DNA of 64,000 bases from Primula veris (GCA_963682055.1 OY821741.1:4781501-4845500), one strand, 5' to 3'. Positions 20,601 through 34,229 are shown, counted from the stretch's first letter. The notes: generated by a model not told the origin, from the sequence alone. Numbers and translations are program-made.

Positions 20601-23600
20601 GGTTTAGTTACGTTATCAGGTACTTTTCAACATTACCTCAAAATACTCAATGAGATGCGAAGACTTTCGCCCCACGGGACCCACGTAAATTTCTTCACCT
20701 CCTCTTTTCAGAAGTAGCAACTGCAGATTAAAATTTCTTGTCAGCTTCGTTTCCACACACAAAATGGCCAACTTAGGTACTTTCTCCTTTCTTATTTGTT
20801 TGTCTCTCGTTTGAAGGATGAGGTTTGATATACGTGCAATTATTGGTTTTTTGTGGAAGTTATATTACCAATCGACCTTGCTTTTCGTGAAATAATCCTC
20901 CTTCTCTCCTATAACAATAAGCTGTTTTTCTCCCAAAATTACAGGACACTTTCTAGTTTTAAGCTTGCATTATATGCTTACTTCACTATTTTTCCCTTGT
21001 AAATTGTTCATAATTTTAATTACTGTAATTAATATAGGGGTAAAATAGTATGTATTCCAAATAACTTTTCTTTAATTTTTGGGAAAATAACTGTAGGCCT
21101 ATTCTTGTGGATGAAAGTAGTATTTCCTTAAGATGACATGAATTTGCTTCAGAAAAAAATAGGATAATTTTGGAACTTTTTACAATTTTCTGGTTGATTT
21201 CCAATACGAACAAACATTTCGATCATATACCTCGTCGAAAGAGTCGAATATGTCGATGCTTGGCTGATGAATTGTACACACTACGGTTCGTCCTGTATTT
21301 ACCGTATTTCTAACTGTTCTCATAACTATAGCAGCTGCCCTAGCATCGAGTCCAGAGGTCGGCTCGTCCATAAATATTATGGATGGATTAGCTACGAGCT
21401 CAACTGCAACAGTAAGCCTCTTACGTTGTTCAGTAGAGAGACCGTTGACACCTGGCAAACCAACAAGTGCCCCTCTTATAGGAGTTAATTCTATCAGCTC
21501 CATTACCTCATCAACGAACATCTGAAAATTTATTGAAAGATATGAATGAAAAGGTGTTAGGCGCATGATCACTATAAGGTTACTTTTTTCCTTAAGCAAA
21601 GCAATAATTAAGTCTCGTTTGGTTGCAGCTTTTGAACTCAGGTTTTTACATCATTTCATAAAAGCTGATACATCTTTGGTTAATCATATTAATCTGCGCT
21701 TTTCTGGTTTTATAACCTGAAAAAGCTATTTATTTTAAGCAATATATCATACAAGTAAACATTGTTGTTGTTGGGTAAATAAGAAACGGTCTTACTAATT
21801 AACTTATGGAACAATTATGGAACAATTATTTGTTTGTAAGTAAAATTTCTTTTTGTGACTAAAGTACGAGTAGACATTATTAGCATTAACTATTAGTAAT
21901 CTCGGGTCAAACAAAATGTCTCTCTATAATAGTTTCCCACTTTTGATGTACCTTTCTGGTTGCAGGATCAACTTCCTGAGGTAATCGTAACCACGCAGAA
22001 TATTGCAAAGACTCATAAACCGTAACATGGGGAGAATGGATATCTGATTGCTCACAGTATCCTGATATACGTGCAAAAGTTTCTTGTTTTTTTGGGTATC
22101 CAGATATTGTGATTATTCCGTCAATATACCCTCCTGTTTTTCTACCCGCCAAAACATCCATTAACGTTGTCTTTCCCGCTCCACTTACGCCCATGAGAGC
22201 TGTAAGTACTCCAGGTCTAAAAGCTCCACTTACTCCTTTTAAAAGTTCTAGTTTCTCTCCTGTTTCACCTCGAGCTTTTATTTCCTGTAATATGATATTT
22301 TAATACGTTAATAAAATGTACGATATTTTTTTCCTTAGAGCACATCATAAGAAAATATACGCAGTTAAACATGAGCCAATATAAATGGTCGCGAAATGTG
22401 CAAAAATCTCCATGTGTACTGCATAGCATAAGCTGCATAACCCACCCTTTTCCATATTAAAAAAAAAAATACAATGAAAGTATGTATGTCTTTTCTTTTA
22501 CACTGTGTTATGTAGATACCTGTGGCATATCTACAGCATATCTGATCTCGTCGAATGTGATACAAAGGGGTTCAAATGGTAAAACCATTCCTCGTTTTGT
22601 TTCTTGTAAATCTTCAGTATTGCTTGCTACTCTTGAGGAAAACGACCTCGACGATACACTTCTTCGAACTTCACTTTTCTTTTCTGAAATATATTTTTTT
22701 CTTATTGTAAAAAAAATCCTGATCATTCACTAAAAACTAGAAAGTGAATAAGTTAACTTTACCAAAAGAGCTCTTCCGGCTTGGTACCAACTCGATTACT
22801 TCCATTGATTTTCTAGCATTTTTCTCAGCCAGGGTTTCTTCTGAGAGAATAGCCTGTGGCTTACCAAATGCTGCATTAAAAAATAACATTATTTGGAAAT
22901 TAAAATACATGGAAATTCTTTTCAGGATGATGTGATGTGGTAGATATATTGATAATTAATCACATGCATATTATTTGTGCTTTTCTTATAGCAGTATGAA
23001 ATTTAAAAGAAGTGTTTTATCTTTGTTCTTAGTCAAATTTTAGTTACTTACGACTGAGATATGCTAGAGCCAAGGTGTAAAGAAAGTTGAATAGGAAAAG
23101 ATATCCAAGGGTAGCTCCAATCCCTATCCAGTACCATCGTGCCTCCGGGAAAAAACCTCGAGATTTCAAGACATGCACTCCCAAAGTTTCGTTGGAATTT
23201 GGGAGAATCTTAAAAAGAAAAACACAATTATTAAACTGTGTCCTATACTCCTATCTGGTTTTTCTTTCAATTTTCATGATTTTCCTTTTTAGCAGAGAAA
23301 AAAAAAAGAGATTTCTACTTACATGTCTCCAGCTCTTGCCCAGAAATTCATTCACTGCTATAGCATTTTGGCCATACATCATAGGGGAAAACCAGTAACC
23401 CCAAAGCCACCACTTTTTCACATCATCTAATAACAAAATATAGTAAATTATTAAGTTAGCTGACTGGGAAGAATTTTTTTTAATCCTTTGGGGTTGTGTA
23501 GCTGTGTTCTAAACTTCATTCCTTATACTAATATTTTAATTTTTACCTCGTGACAAAATAAACCCTCCCAATGCGAAAACTATAACTAAAGAAAGTGAAC

Positions 23601-26600
23601 CCATTGTGTTTGCCACTATTACGTTCCTGCCAACGGCCCCTAAGAACCGGAACATCCCAGAAGACATTTGGTTAATGCACACCAGTAGCAAGTACTGTTT
23701 GAAAAACCTGTAATTTAGGGAATATATGTAAGATTATAAATCCAAAACTAATATTATTGAAGGTAAGATTTCCTGAGTGGTTTATTTTGGAATTAATCTC
23801 CATGTAGTGCTACAAAGAAACCTTCATTCTCATTTAGTGCTACTTTTGATGTAACACGGTTTAGTGAACTGATACGAACAAAATTTTATTGGCTTGTTAT
23901 TCAGTAAACTGATTTTAAGTTTTGAATAAATTCACATCCAAGAACACTAAATGAGAATGTAGTTCAATATTGATCACTTAAAAGGGATTTGTAACAATAC
24001 CCTCAGTAAATTTTATAATATACCTTTCAGGGTCGGAGTCAAAGCCTATGATATAGTACGTGCCGAAAACCCATATGCCAACTTCGACAAATGTAATTGG
24101 CATTTTGAGTATCCAAGTAGGTAAAGCGTAGGCCCAAGCAGGGAAAAATAAGAGGTCTCTTTGCTTGTAAAAAACAGGCAGTTTCATAGCGGTCATAGCA
24201 AGCTCCATAAACCCATTGAACATGATTGTCATAAGACCAAAGAATAATGCTCCAAGGTAAATCCCCCCATCATCAAAAGTTTTCTTTCCCATCTCGGTTC
24301 GTAGAAATGTCGTCATCGTAATTATTTCCATAAAAATAAGCTGAAAAAGACACATAACTATTAGTTTTTTATTTGTTTGACCACTACTTTCAATCGATTG
24401 TTCTTTAAACCCTTTGGTTTCATCTCGTAGTACATAAGTACTTTTTCTGTTGAAGGTGTAAAACTATACTTCTTAATCATACTTAAAAACAATAAGGATG
24501 TGTTTGTTAGAACTAAAAAAAAACTGTCTACCTTCTTTAAATAGGTAGCAGTGAAAAGTAGTTTATTTTAATACAGAGTAGGCGAGAAGTTTTTTTCCTG
24601 GAGAAAGTGTAGATAATCGTACTTAGTAGTATAAGCATACTTTTCAACTTCGAAGTGATAAATGAGTATATTTTGTTGCTCACTAGACAAACTGCTTAAC
24701 TTACCTAAGAGTAAGGAAGTAAACAATAAAAGTGAGTATATAGTGTATTATGTACATACTTGACTCATTTTGAACACGTAAAAAAACGTGTTCCTCTTCA
24801 TAAGCAAGTATTCTCTTGACATGCAGGCTTTTAGTAATTCTTTTTTGTTGATACCATATTTCTCAGTGGTTAAAGCTGCTGGGTGGCTCTTCGATTTGTC
24901 AAATGGAACTGCCAGCTCATCGCCTAATTTCTGACCAACGTGAAATGTCTGAAATGCCTCTGCAAATTCTTCTGCTGTAACAAAACTGTACGGTTCGCTT
25001 CTCTTTGCCCAGTACTGCTCTTGATCTTTCCTTGATGTCACCTTTATGAAAACAGTATATCAGAACATCTAATAAAAAAAAACATATTACGTGTTTGATA
25101 TTGAAATTGTAAGCCCAATTTAAGATAACACTTTGCTTGATAGTATATCTGATTGTTTGGACTGAACAAGATAGAAACTTTAAACTGGAAACTATAAGCT
25201 GGATGAACTTAGCATTTTTCTGAATGTAAGAAAAATCAAACTTATTTTGCAATATGCTGCAACCAAACAAGCTCGTCTATCTCAGAACTTACTTCTTGTA
25301 GAAAATCAGCAACTCCTTTCCTCTCAGGACATTGAAAACCCATGTACTCAAAGAATTCTCCTACACTTTCACGAGGACCTTGATACACAATATGTCCATC
25401 AGAGAGGAGAATAATGTCATCGAATAGGTCGTAAGTTTCAGGTGCCGGTTGAAGGAGAGAGATGATAGCTGTCCCTTGGAGAATATGTATCGTTTGTTTA
25501 AGTGAATTCACAATTTGGTAAGTTGTTGAACTGTCTAAACCGGTTGATATCTCATCCATGAAAAGCGCCCGTGATGGTCCAACTAACATTTCTCCTATAA
25601 AACCAAAATAAGATCAGCTGAGTTTAGTTTTAGTAGTGTGGACAAAGAAACATTTACTATTTATTGGACACTAATAAAAACTTTCGGTTGCAGATTGTTT
25701 CAGTGAATCTGAACTTCTTTTTATTCTGTGTAGATGCTTTAGGTCTATATGCCCAGCTTTATAAATGTTCAACCATCAAACTGGTGTATCTTCTTGTTGA
25801 GTAGATACATTCCTAACTTGGTATTTTCCAACCCTCATGTTATGGGAAAATTACTCGATTGCTGTTTAATTTTAATTCACGCAAAAAGTAGAAGCTTGTA
25901 ATGAGGACCACCTTAGGAGTTGCAAATACACAAAACCATGTTGCCTTATTAGAATTTGTAGCAAATGTTGTCTCGGAGTTGTTTCAGTTTCAATTTCCAA
26001 TTATAACTTGTCCGTAATCAGGAATTATTTATCTCAGCTTCATAGACATTCCACTTTTTGTTTTTCCCTAGTTTATACTCATTGAGCAAAGGCCGATAGG
26101 CTAATGGTAAATCGAACATGAGCTTCTTGTTGGAAAAACATGTTAAAAACATGGGTGTTTCCGAATGGTCGCTGGACCAACTTAGAGTCATTTTTTCATG
26201 TGACAGCGATGAGTTTTTTATACCGTACTCAACGTATTTGAGTAGCCCGTGTGACGAGCTTCGTAACGGTATATCGCATGACCTATTCGGAGAATGGGTG
26301 TGAATACAAAGTGGCTTCAAAGTTGGGCTATCGAAAGCTCAAATCTGGAAAACGAAATGGTTAATGAGAAAACCATTTAGAATAATCCCATATTGGAAGA
26401 TTAAGAGTTAATTTTACAATATATATACCATATCAACCCATGTAATTATTAAACTAACATGTCCACATACACCTAAGAGTATTAGCATGTACCACACATG
26501 CTCGTGTCTCGGGTCTCGGGCGCGGGCTTTGGGCTTGGGCTTTGGGTCCAAACCCGAATAGGGAGTTTTGTATAAAATACAAAAGCAGTCCCTAGAGTTT

Positions 26601-29600
26601 CCAGCATCAAGAAACGCCAGCAATGAATGAGATTAAATGCTGCGGTTTCAGAATTTGATTGAGCGGATTCAGCCCTCCCCCTCTCATTTCAACATACCAG
26701 AATACACACAACCTCACAGCATAAGCATCATATAGAGAGAGAGAACCGCACCACCAACAACTCGACCTGTGGTTCGGTGCCGGTTTCCATACGAGCCACT
26801 CTAAGATAGAAGTTGTACCTTGGGAACAAAGTCCCGAAACCAGAAACCTTTAAAGGTGGTTCGGAAAATATTGTTTAAGGGAAACTGCTCAGCAGTTGCC
26901 TCTTCTTTTATATTTCTGTTATTTATTTTCCAGTCATTTACATTCTGTCCATTTCATTTCAGTACTGTTTACTTTTCTTTATTTACTTTTCAGTACTGTT
27001 TACTTTCAGTCTTTTCAGTTCTGTAATTTCCAGTATTTACAAAACAGTCCGGCAGTTTTTTATTTGTTAAAACAGTCCGGCAGTTTGTTTTATTTACAAA
27101 ACAGTCCGGCAGTTTTTTATTTGTTAAAAACAGTCCGGCAGTTTGTTTTATTTACAAAACAGTCCGGCACTTTTTATTTGTTAAAAACAGTCCGGCAGTT
27201 TTTATATTGTCAAAACAGTCCGGCAGTTTGTTTTATTATTAAAACAGTCCGGCAGTTTGTTTTATTATCAAAACAGTCATGCAGTTTGTTTTATTGTCAA
27301 AACAGTCCGGCAGTTTGTTTCATTGTCAAACCAGTCCAGCAGTTTAATTTAAATTATGTACGAGTCAGGAATTGTAATTCATATTCCAATTGTGAGAAAT
27401 AAAGTGTTATTTCCATTGCGTTCCTGTCTTTTAATTTATTGTCCTTTACTTTATTATTTGTTCGAAATAGTATCAAAACCAACACTTCTATTATTCATTT
27501 GCAGTTTCAAACATAGAAGTTATCTTGAAATAAGTTAAATAGCTTGTAATCGTAATATCTTATGAAAATTTGTTAAAAAAAAAAAATCACTTATTCTTAC
27601 CTGTCGTCACTCTTTTCCTCTGCCCACCGGAAATTCCCCTCAGCATTTCATCACCCACTAGCGTATCCGCACAAACCTCTAATCCCAATATCTATGGATT
27701 GAGAAAAAAACAAAAATATGATATGTTTAAGTTAGGGAAAACTTCAATGCATTTGCGTTTGCTTCGATGATTTTCTAGTTAATACCTTCAGAACATAGTC
27801 AGTGACTACACTAGCTTCTTGCCCTTCTAACGATGAAGCCTGTGTTATGTAGAAAAATTTGATAATTGTATCAGTGAGTACTTCTGAACTTAATGTAACC
27901 ATTATTATGTGCAGAAAATATGGGAAGTAACAGTACTGTTACTTTGTCTAATGTTATAAGTAAATTATAGATACCTTCATAAAAACATCAATATCTGGAT
28001 CAGGCTTGATCTTCAATTGCTTTTCCCTCCTTGTAAGCTCCATCAACGTTCCTGTATACATATATGAACTTAGTTTGTATGTTTAGACCGCATTATTACT
28101 AACAAAACCGCTGACATGGCATATTGGAACATACATGTCCAGAAAGGTCGTATTCTTGAGGGGAGAAACATCATATTCTGTTTTAAAAACTATGTACAAA
28201 ATCACTTCCTCCTAAACTATTTACCAAAATTTGCCTCTAATTAAAACTGTCATTCTGAACATGCTTAACGTTGAAACTTGCCTTAGACTTGTATTTATTG
28301 CAAGTTATTGATGGCTTGCCATTTCATATGGTTAATTTCAAGCAAAAAAGTGACTCCATTTTTTAGAGGAATAGACGAATCGGGGAAAATGACTCTTTCG
28401 TACACAGTTTAAGATTAGGCACATACACTAAATGTTGCTGCTACTTTTTGCCTTTTTGTGGCTAACATTGATGCTCGGTAATGCTACATTTATATGTACC
28501 AATCCTTCAATCAGAAAAAATTGGGGTTTCTTGTTTTTTGATAACTAAGTCCAAAAATATGAATTGAACACTAACTTTCCCATAAAACCACCCCTCATAA
28601 CTGTGAGTTCAGACCAAAAATGCCACAAAAACCTACAATTTTAAGTTCCAACCGAAATTGACTTATTTGTGTGTTATTCTCCACTTCGAAGTGTTGATAA
28701 ATAGCAAAACTTAAGAAATGCCTTTTTTCAGAATTAACTCACCATGTTGAGGTCTAACCCCTTGGCATCTAGCGGAAAATGCTAATGTTTCTCTAACAGT
28801 CAATTCTCCCATATGAAGATCGTTTTGGCTTATATAAGCTGATGTTCTCTGCGGGACAAACTCACTCATTCCATGCCCGTTATATGCAACTCTTCCTGAA
28901 AACTGTTTTTTATATACAAAATAACGTGAGATGATAGCGAAACCAAAATCGACCAACTTAGCTAAAAGTATGGAAAATTAAGGCATTTTATTAGTTTTGT
29001 TTACTTTCAGATCTGAGTCGAGTTTTCCAGCTAAAGCTAGAAGAAGTGTAGTCTTCCCAGAACTTGGTGGACCTAAAAGCAATGTCATTCTGCAAATATC
29101 ATATGATAAAATGTAAGCGTTGGGAATGAAATATACTGTTTACTTAACTGCTCAAATGTTATAAATTTCAGTTTCTCGAGGAAACACGTATTGAATATTT
29201 ATATTAACTTGACCATTACCTATGTCCAAGGTAATGGTAGAACATGTTGCCTTGTCACTTGTTATAATTTCTTATGACCATTACTTCAAAAAGTTCTCTA
29301 TTTTTTGATGTGTGGTTTAAGTTAATCCAGATTTCTGTTTTATTGCACTTGTTTCTTAGATAATGCATCTTCAGATATCTCCTTTTCTGATCTAATATGT
29401 ATTTCGTTGGAGCTTTTATGCTCACGTTCATTTTTGCTTATAAGTTGTACTCCAACTTGTTGGCCAAATTAAAACCTTATTCCTTAGTTTGAATAGCATA
29501 GAAGTTTTCTTCTATGTCTCAAATAATTCAACTTATTGGCTTAAAAACTGCGGCCAAATGATACGAGGTACAACTTGATGTTGGAAGATTCCCTTTTTTA

Positions 29601-30812
29601 CCTTCCAGGTTTAATTATTCCGCTGACATTATGAAGAATCGGAAATGGTTTCTTTCTGCTTGGAAGAACGTGTAGATAATTCAGGAATCCCTATATATAA
29701 AGAGATTGGAGGTCAGTTTATTGAATTGAAAGTTCTTTATTTTACGAAATTTGCAGAAATGTAGCTGCTAAATTCTAATTGGTAACTTTTGGTACGATTT
29801 AATAGTTTTAAAATATATCACCTCTATCATATTGACTGAGAAGTTGAAAACTGTTGGCAATGCTCTGCCGCCTACATAAGCTTCTGCATCAATATTTAAG
29901 TGTTCAAACCGCACCTCAATTGTGGGAAGTTCAAGTCCAACCCTGTATAAAAAGAATGTATCATACGCAAAAGATATGTAAACCTGTATGTTGCCCTCTA
30001 AACTATTGTGACTTGTTTTGTTTTCAGAGACAATTTTACAGGCTGTTAACTAATAGGTTTTTTTGGATACCATAAATTTCGGAAAAGAAACAATGTCTTA
30101 ATAACATAACACGGGGTGCGTTTGGTCATGCTCCGTAATACAGTTTCCTTTTCTCTTTTGTGACAATTGATCTTAGAAACCTAATAAATGTAGGTTTCAT
30201 TCAGACTTGTTTCTTAAATTTAGTTTTGACTAGCTTAATGGTTCTCGGGGTTCTATTTACAATCTTATCCTGAAATGTCCAGTTTAAATCCTACTGAAAT
30301 AGCTTCCGTTTGTTTCGGGAAAATGAAAAACACGATGTACATTTTGAAAAATCTGTTTAGTCTAAACGTTCCGTTTGTTTTTTGTGAAAAAACAAGAACC
30401 GACGACACAACAAGCATCCGTATATAAATTTTCAAATTTCATTATAATAAAAATAATAACAACTACTAAACTGTCACGCCCTTAATTACCTATCGATTCT
30501 CTCCTTGAGCTTTAGTAGAAACTTCTCATTATCTTCTTCAGCAATTTTTACAAGCCTCTCAAGTAAATTCTTCCTCTCCAAAAATCCAAGATTCTTAATA
30601 TCGATTTCTCTACCTTTACCCTCTTCTTCATTAAGTATTCCTCTTGTCACGCGTAGATACGTAGGTAGTTTTTCTATAGCTGCCCATTTAAGAGCTTCTT
30701 CGTCATCTTCTTCCACCGAAGACCTCGAAAAAATATCCCTTGGCGTGTTTCTCCATATATTTGAGCTGCTTATTCGAGCACTACTCACTCTAAATATATC
30801 ACCGGTCTCCAT
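17627..30812 (-). CDS. Full-size ABCG transporter, pleiotropic drug resistance (PDR) type
   Basis: A plasma-membrane exporter of lipophilic metabolites with the order NBD1-TMD1-NBD2-TMD2. I resolved 24 exons on the minus strand: 30812-30490, 29942-29822, 29690-29602, 29089-29005, 28902-28743, 28051-27975, 27839-27786, 27691-27601, 25594-25293, 25041-24760, 24340-24024, 23707-23547, 23426-23323, 23208-23052, 22870-22763, 22683-22520, 22284-21952, 21521-21231, 20720-20637, 20543-20410, 19921-19694, 19588-19417, 18762-18508 and 17884-17627. All have GT-AG borders and the phases sum to 1,449 aa, the usual PDR length. NBD1 has Walker A GPPSSGKT (about 184), the signature SGGQRKR (about 324) and Walker B LFMDE. 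NBD2 has GVSGAGKT (about 897), LSTEQRKR and [17 protein letters not shown]. The C terminus FNFQRR is typical. The sequence is close to Nicotiana PDR1-type proteins. No coding lesion was found. Insertions lie in introns 8, 18 and 23. Confidence 0.95.
17980..18165. mobile_element. hAT MITE in PDR intron 23
   Basis: A 186-bp element with imperfect terminal inverted repeats (CAGGGGCGAAGCCAGG at the left; CAGGGGGGAAGCTAAG when the right end is read in reverse) and a perfect 8-bp target duplication, GGTAGGTG (17972-17979 and 18166-18173). It is non-coding, so it would need a hAT transposase in trans. Confidence 0.85.
20895..21120. mobile_element. Stowaway-like MITE in PDR intron 18
   Basis: The orthologous copy of the element at 12314-12545. 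The ends are more decayed (TCCTCCTTCTCTCC and GGATGAAAGTAG), with TA on both sides. Confidence 0.5.
26128..27484 (+). mobile_element. Solo LTR, TGTTGG...CCAACA family, copy 1, in PDR intron 8
   Basis: A 1,357-bp LTR starting TGTTGGAAAAACATG and ending CCAAAACCAACA, flanked by a perfect 5-bp duplication, CTTCT (26123-26127 and 27485-27489). Near the 3' end lies AAATAAAG, a candidate polyadenylation signal. From about 27039 to 27345 there is a tandem array of ACAGTCCGGCAGTTT units. No internal domains are present, so it is a solo LTR. It shares its whole layout with 50088-51711 and 48739-50070. It has extended intron 8 without touching the splice sites. Confidence 0.9.
27039..27345. repeat. ACAGTCCGGCAGTTT tandem array in LTR copy 1
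   Basis: Roughly a dozen units of 26-30 bp, each with the core ACAGTCCGGCAGTTT followed by a T-rich spacer (TTTTATTTG or GTTTTATT). The same array is present in LTR copy 2 (51289-51575), but only two cores are present in copy 3 (near 48945-48985, reverse). Confidence 0.8.
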
Positions 30813-30993
30813 TTTCACTCAATAGACTCAACACTCAAGTTCTATGTTTTTTTTTTATTATTATTATAAAGAACTTTTGTTCATGAAAAGAGGTACTAAA
30901 ATGTGTTTATGTAACCCTTTTCCATTATTTTTTGCGGTTTAGTTTTGGAGGGAGATTGTTTTTCCTGAAGAAATGTGATGTGAAATAGGTTTG

Positions 30994-31003
30994 TATTTAT
31001 ATA
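30994..31003 (-). promoter_or_regulatory. Candidate TATA box of the PDR gene
   Basis: TATATAAATA on the minus strand, about 185 bp upstream of the ATG at 30812, leaving room for a leader of about 150 nt. Position and sequence fit a plant core promoter. Confidence 0.5.
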
Positions 31004-31099
31004 GATTTTTTAATACATTTTGAGTCAACTGTTTTAAGTATTTAATTATATAACATGTTGATTATAAAGATTGACGTTTCTTCATTTCTAAAAAGTAAT

Positions 31100-32900
31100 A
31101 GAAAATAGTTCAATGATTTTAGTGACAAGCAGGTGTAACTTCTTAAACAATATTCTACCATTTTGTTTATTTTTTTAAGTTATGGAATCAAATTTTGTTA
31201 AACTGACCACTGATTCTGTTGTAGATACATCCAATTTTTTGAATCATCTCGAACCACTTTATTACTATATATTATCTTTTTTTGGTACATTATTTATATA
31301 TTACCAAATGCAAAATTAAATTAGTCTATGCAATACCTTATTTATTTTTTTAGGGCCACCTTTGTTTGTTTCCTAATAAACCTTTTAAGTTCTAAGTATG
31401 ATAAATTTGTTTAGCAGAATGTAAAAGATGTGTATTACTTTGTACTGGGAGTAGTAAAATAAAGGGAAAATGTATATTTCTTTCTTGGGTAAAGTTTGAC
31501 ATAGTGTACTTATTTTTTGCAACTTAATTATCATATTATACTTACAAATAATAGCTGCAATATTTATGCATACTTTTCATTTTTATTTTCAGGGAAGCAA
31601 TTTTTTGTGAGTTTAATTACTCTATTCATCCATTGTTGCTTATTGAGGATCTCAATATATATGAAGTGTATAAACTAGTCATTCTATGAATTCAAGTGGC
31701 AAAAATTTGTACAATGTGTTTGTAGTTCTAAGTCGTTCGTTAGTGACATTTTCCTGTTTCGTTTTCGCCTTACTCGATAATTTCTTTGTATTTGTAACGC
31801 ACTGTTAGAGAAGGAATGTCAAAATACAACAAAATTTCCCAAATGAGTGAACAAATCAATATGTTTAATTAATGGCCCCTAATTTTACTCACTTAGTTGT
31901 TATAGTTATTTATCTTCTAGTGCTGAATTCGGACGATATGTTACAAGTCTAATTTATGTTTTAGAGCCTCCGTGACGTAGAATTCGGTTCATTTTCATTT
32001 TCATTTTCATTTTCATTTCTCTATCATAAATATTATACATGTTAGCCTTTGTTTCAAAAAGATTACCTATTTAGGACTTTTCTTTAATATCATGCTCTTT
32101 TCTCCTATTTTTTTTAAGTCTAAACCGACCAATGGATATAATTATAAATAAAGTTGCGAAAACCTCCACCCCGATACAGGCAAATGGAATTACAAGAAAA
32201 TGCGAAATCACGAAGTGATCCATCAACAAGCTTGATGAGGCTTAGCCTCTAAATAATAGCACTAAGATCAACCACATCAATTCTCTCAAATGATACTTTT
32301 TTTCTTAAAATTATAGATTCTATCAAAAAAATATTCATGCATCAATTATCCCACGGTTCACCTTAAAACTAAGGTCAAACATACATACTTCTCCTTGTTT
32401 ATAAGGGAATTTGTGTCTCCCTCATAATTATAATTCACATTTTATTAATTATTTAAACCAACAAATTAATCAAGCTATATTCGTTCATTTCTATTTCTAC
32501 CCGAATTGGTAGGAAACCGATGTATGCGAATGCTCTAACTCTATCTCAAACCTGAATTGATAGGGGGAATTGGTAGGAAAATTGAGTTTTTATAAAAGTA
32601 TAGCTAAAATCATTAAAAATGTAAGGTTTACTTTAAATTTAATGAAATCACAAGAGAAACCGATGCATGCGGATGCTCTAACTCTATCTCTACCCGAATA
32701 GCTATTTTTTTCAAGTTTATTCATACAATATATTACTTAATTTACAGTAGTTGAAAAGAATATATACTCAGTTCATCAACTTTGGCAACAATTTTTTAAG
32801 TCCTATTAAAACCTGGCAAAAAGATCATCTGGAATATGTTCATGTGTGGCATGTGTATGAAATCCTTGAAGATTTGCCGGTGCACATACTTTAACCGATG
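31100..32900. other. AT-rich intergenic DNA
   Basis: No convincing coding region or RNA gene. A short CATTTT repeat lies at 31989-32018, and a block near 32505-32560 (ACCCGAATTGGTAGG...CTCTAACTCTATCTC) recurs in part near 32655-32700. Confidence 0.4.
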
Positions 32901-32911
32901 AATTATTGTTA

Positions 32912-33147
32912 CTTCCTTCGTTCCTATTTAATTATACATTATAAAACTATGTGCACTTTTGACCGGCTAACAACTTATATCAAAATTATCGGAATGAAAA
33001 TTTTCAAAAGTTGATCATATAGTTCAAATGTTAAATTTTATGATTAGATTTTAAAAAAATTCATTTCGATAATTTTGATACAAGTTATAAGCCGATCAAA
33101 ATTGTACGTAGTTTCGTATTGGACAATTAAATGTGAACAGATGGAGC
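32912..33147. mobile_element. Stowaway-like foldback MITE
   Basis: The left end CTTCCTTCGTTCC and right end GAACAGATGGAG are decayed CTCC-type inverted repeats. The interior folds back: CGGCTAACAACTTATATCAA... on the left pairs with ...TTGATACAAGTTATAAGCCG on the right. The flanking TA is kept at the left only. Confidence 0.6.
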
Positions 33148-33709
33148 ATTCCTTTTATCTATTTATAGACTTTAATTAAGATTTCTCTTTCCTAATTCTA
33201 AATATACACACACTGTGACACACACACACATATATATATATATTTTTTAAAACATACTGACACACATACATATAATCATATTTTATATTTACGTAAGAGT
33301 GGTACAATGTGCAACATTTTTTTTGTTACAAAGTATTTTGTGTAATTTCAATATAAAATTTCAAAACACCAGTTGTACTTTAATTAAATAAATAGAGACT
33401 TAGATACAAGTACTTTTTAAGAAATTCAGGCTCTTCGCCGTCCAAATCCGAATTTGGACATTGTTTATCTATCGATTCCCGGAGAGTTGACAAAAATATA
33501 AGATAAATTTTATTTAATGAGAGAATGTCTCAGTATTGTGACCCTATATCCCATAATTGGGATAACTAAATATCATATACTATAATGGAGATAAAAATAA
33601 ACAAGCATTGTGAGGCATTGGATAGAAACTTTCTAATAGGGGAAGTAAGGTTTTAAAAACGAGTTGAGTCTTTTTAACGTCTCGAATCAGTCAGGTCGAC
33701 TGAGACATG

Positions 33710-33902
33710 CACTACAAACTAATGTTTGATTTAGTGAGAGTCAAAAGCTGTCACAAGCATGTCACTAATTTAAAAAATTGTCACAAATATGTCGTAAATT
33801 GACTAAACTGTCACAAAACCGTCACAAAAACCGTTGCTAATAAGCTCGTAATAAAAAATATCGTCATTAATCCGTCGCTATTTGAGTATTTTTTTTGTAG
33901 TG
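33710..33902. mobile_element. CACTA-type MITE, copy 3
   Basis: 193 bp, beginning CACTACAAACTAATG and ending TTTTTTTTGTAGTG, with the 3-bp duplication ATG on both sides (33707-33709 and 33903-33905). It lies in the opposite orientation to copy 2: the CTGTCACAAA motifs here are the complement of TTTGTGACAG there. Confidence 0.85.
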
Positions 33903-34229
33903 ATGTAAATTCTGGATCGTGACAGATATAGTGGAGGTGTGATCCATGCATGATTTGTATGTAATCATAATTAAGTATTGCATGATTGGAAATTCAAATG
34001 ACATATAAAAAAAATACATATTTTGTGATATTGAAATTTTGCATATTTATAAAGGGGATAGCTTAACTTATATAGTATGATTTCCAAAACAAACCTCCTG
34101 AAAAAAATTGACAAAAAAAATAAATAAATATCTATGTATTTTGTTCAAAATATTCAAACATTAAACAATCCCCAACATATTAGGAGAAAAGGACTCATAT
34201 ATGGTAGAGAAAAAAACTTATATAGAATA

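Noticed and set aside
27039..27345. CRISPR-like array of regular repeats
   Set aside because: The window is plant nuclear DNA. Spacers are not unique, being T-rich variants of one unit, and the array is inside an LTR.
26896..27402. Open frame with repeated [14 protein letters not shown] segments
   Set aside because: It comes from the CAGTCCGGCAGTTT array in the LTR; it is repeat-derived and not a protein gene.
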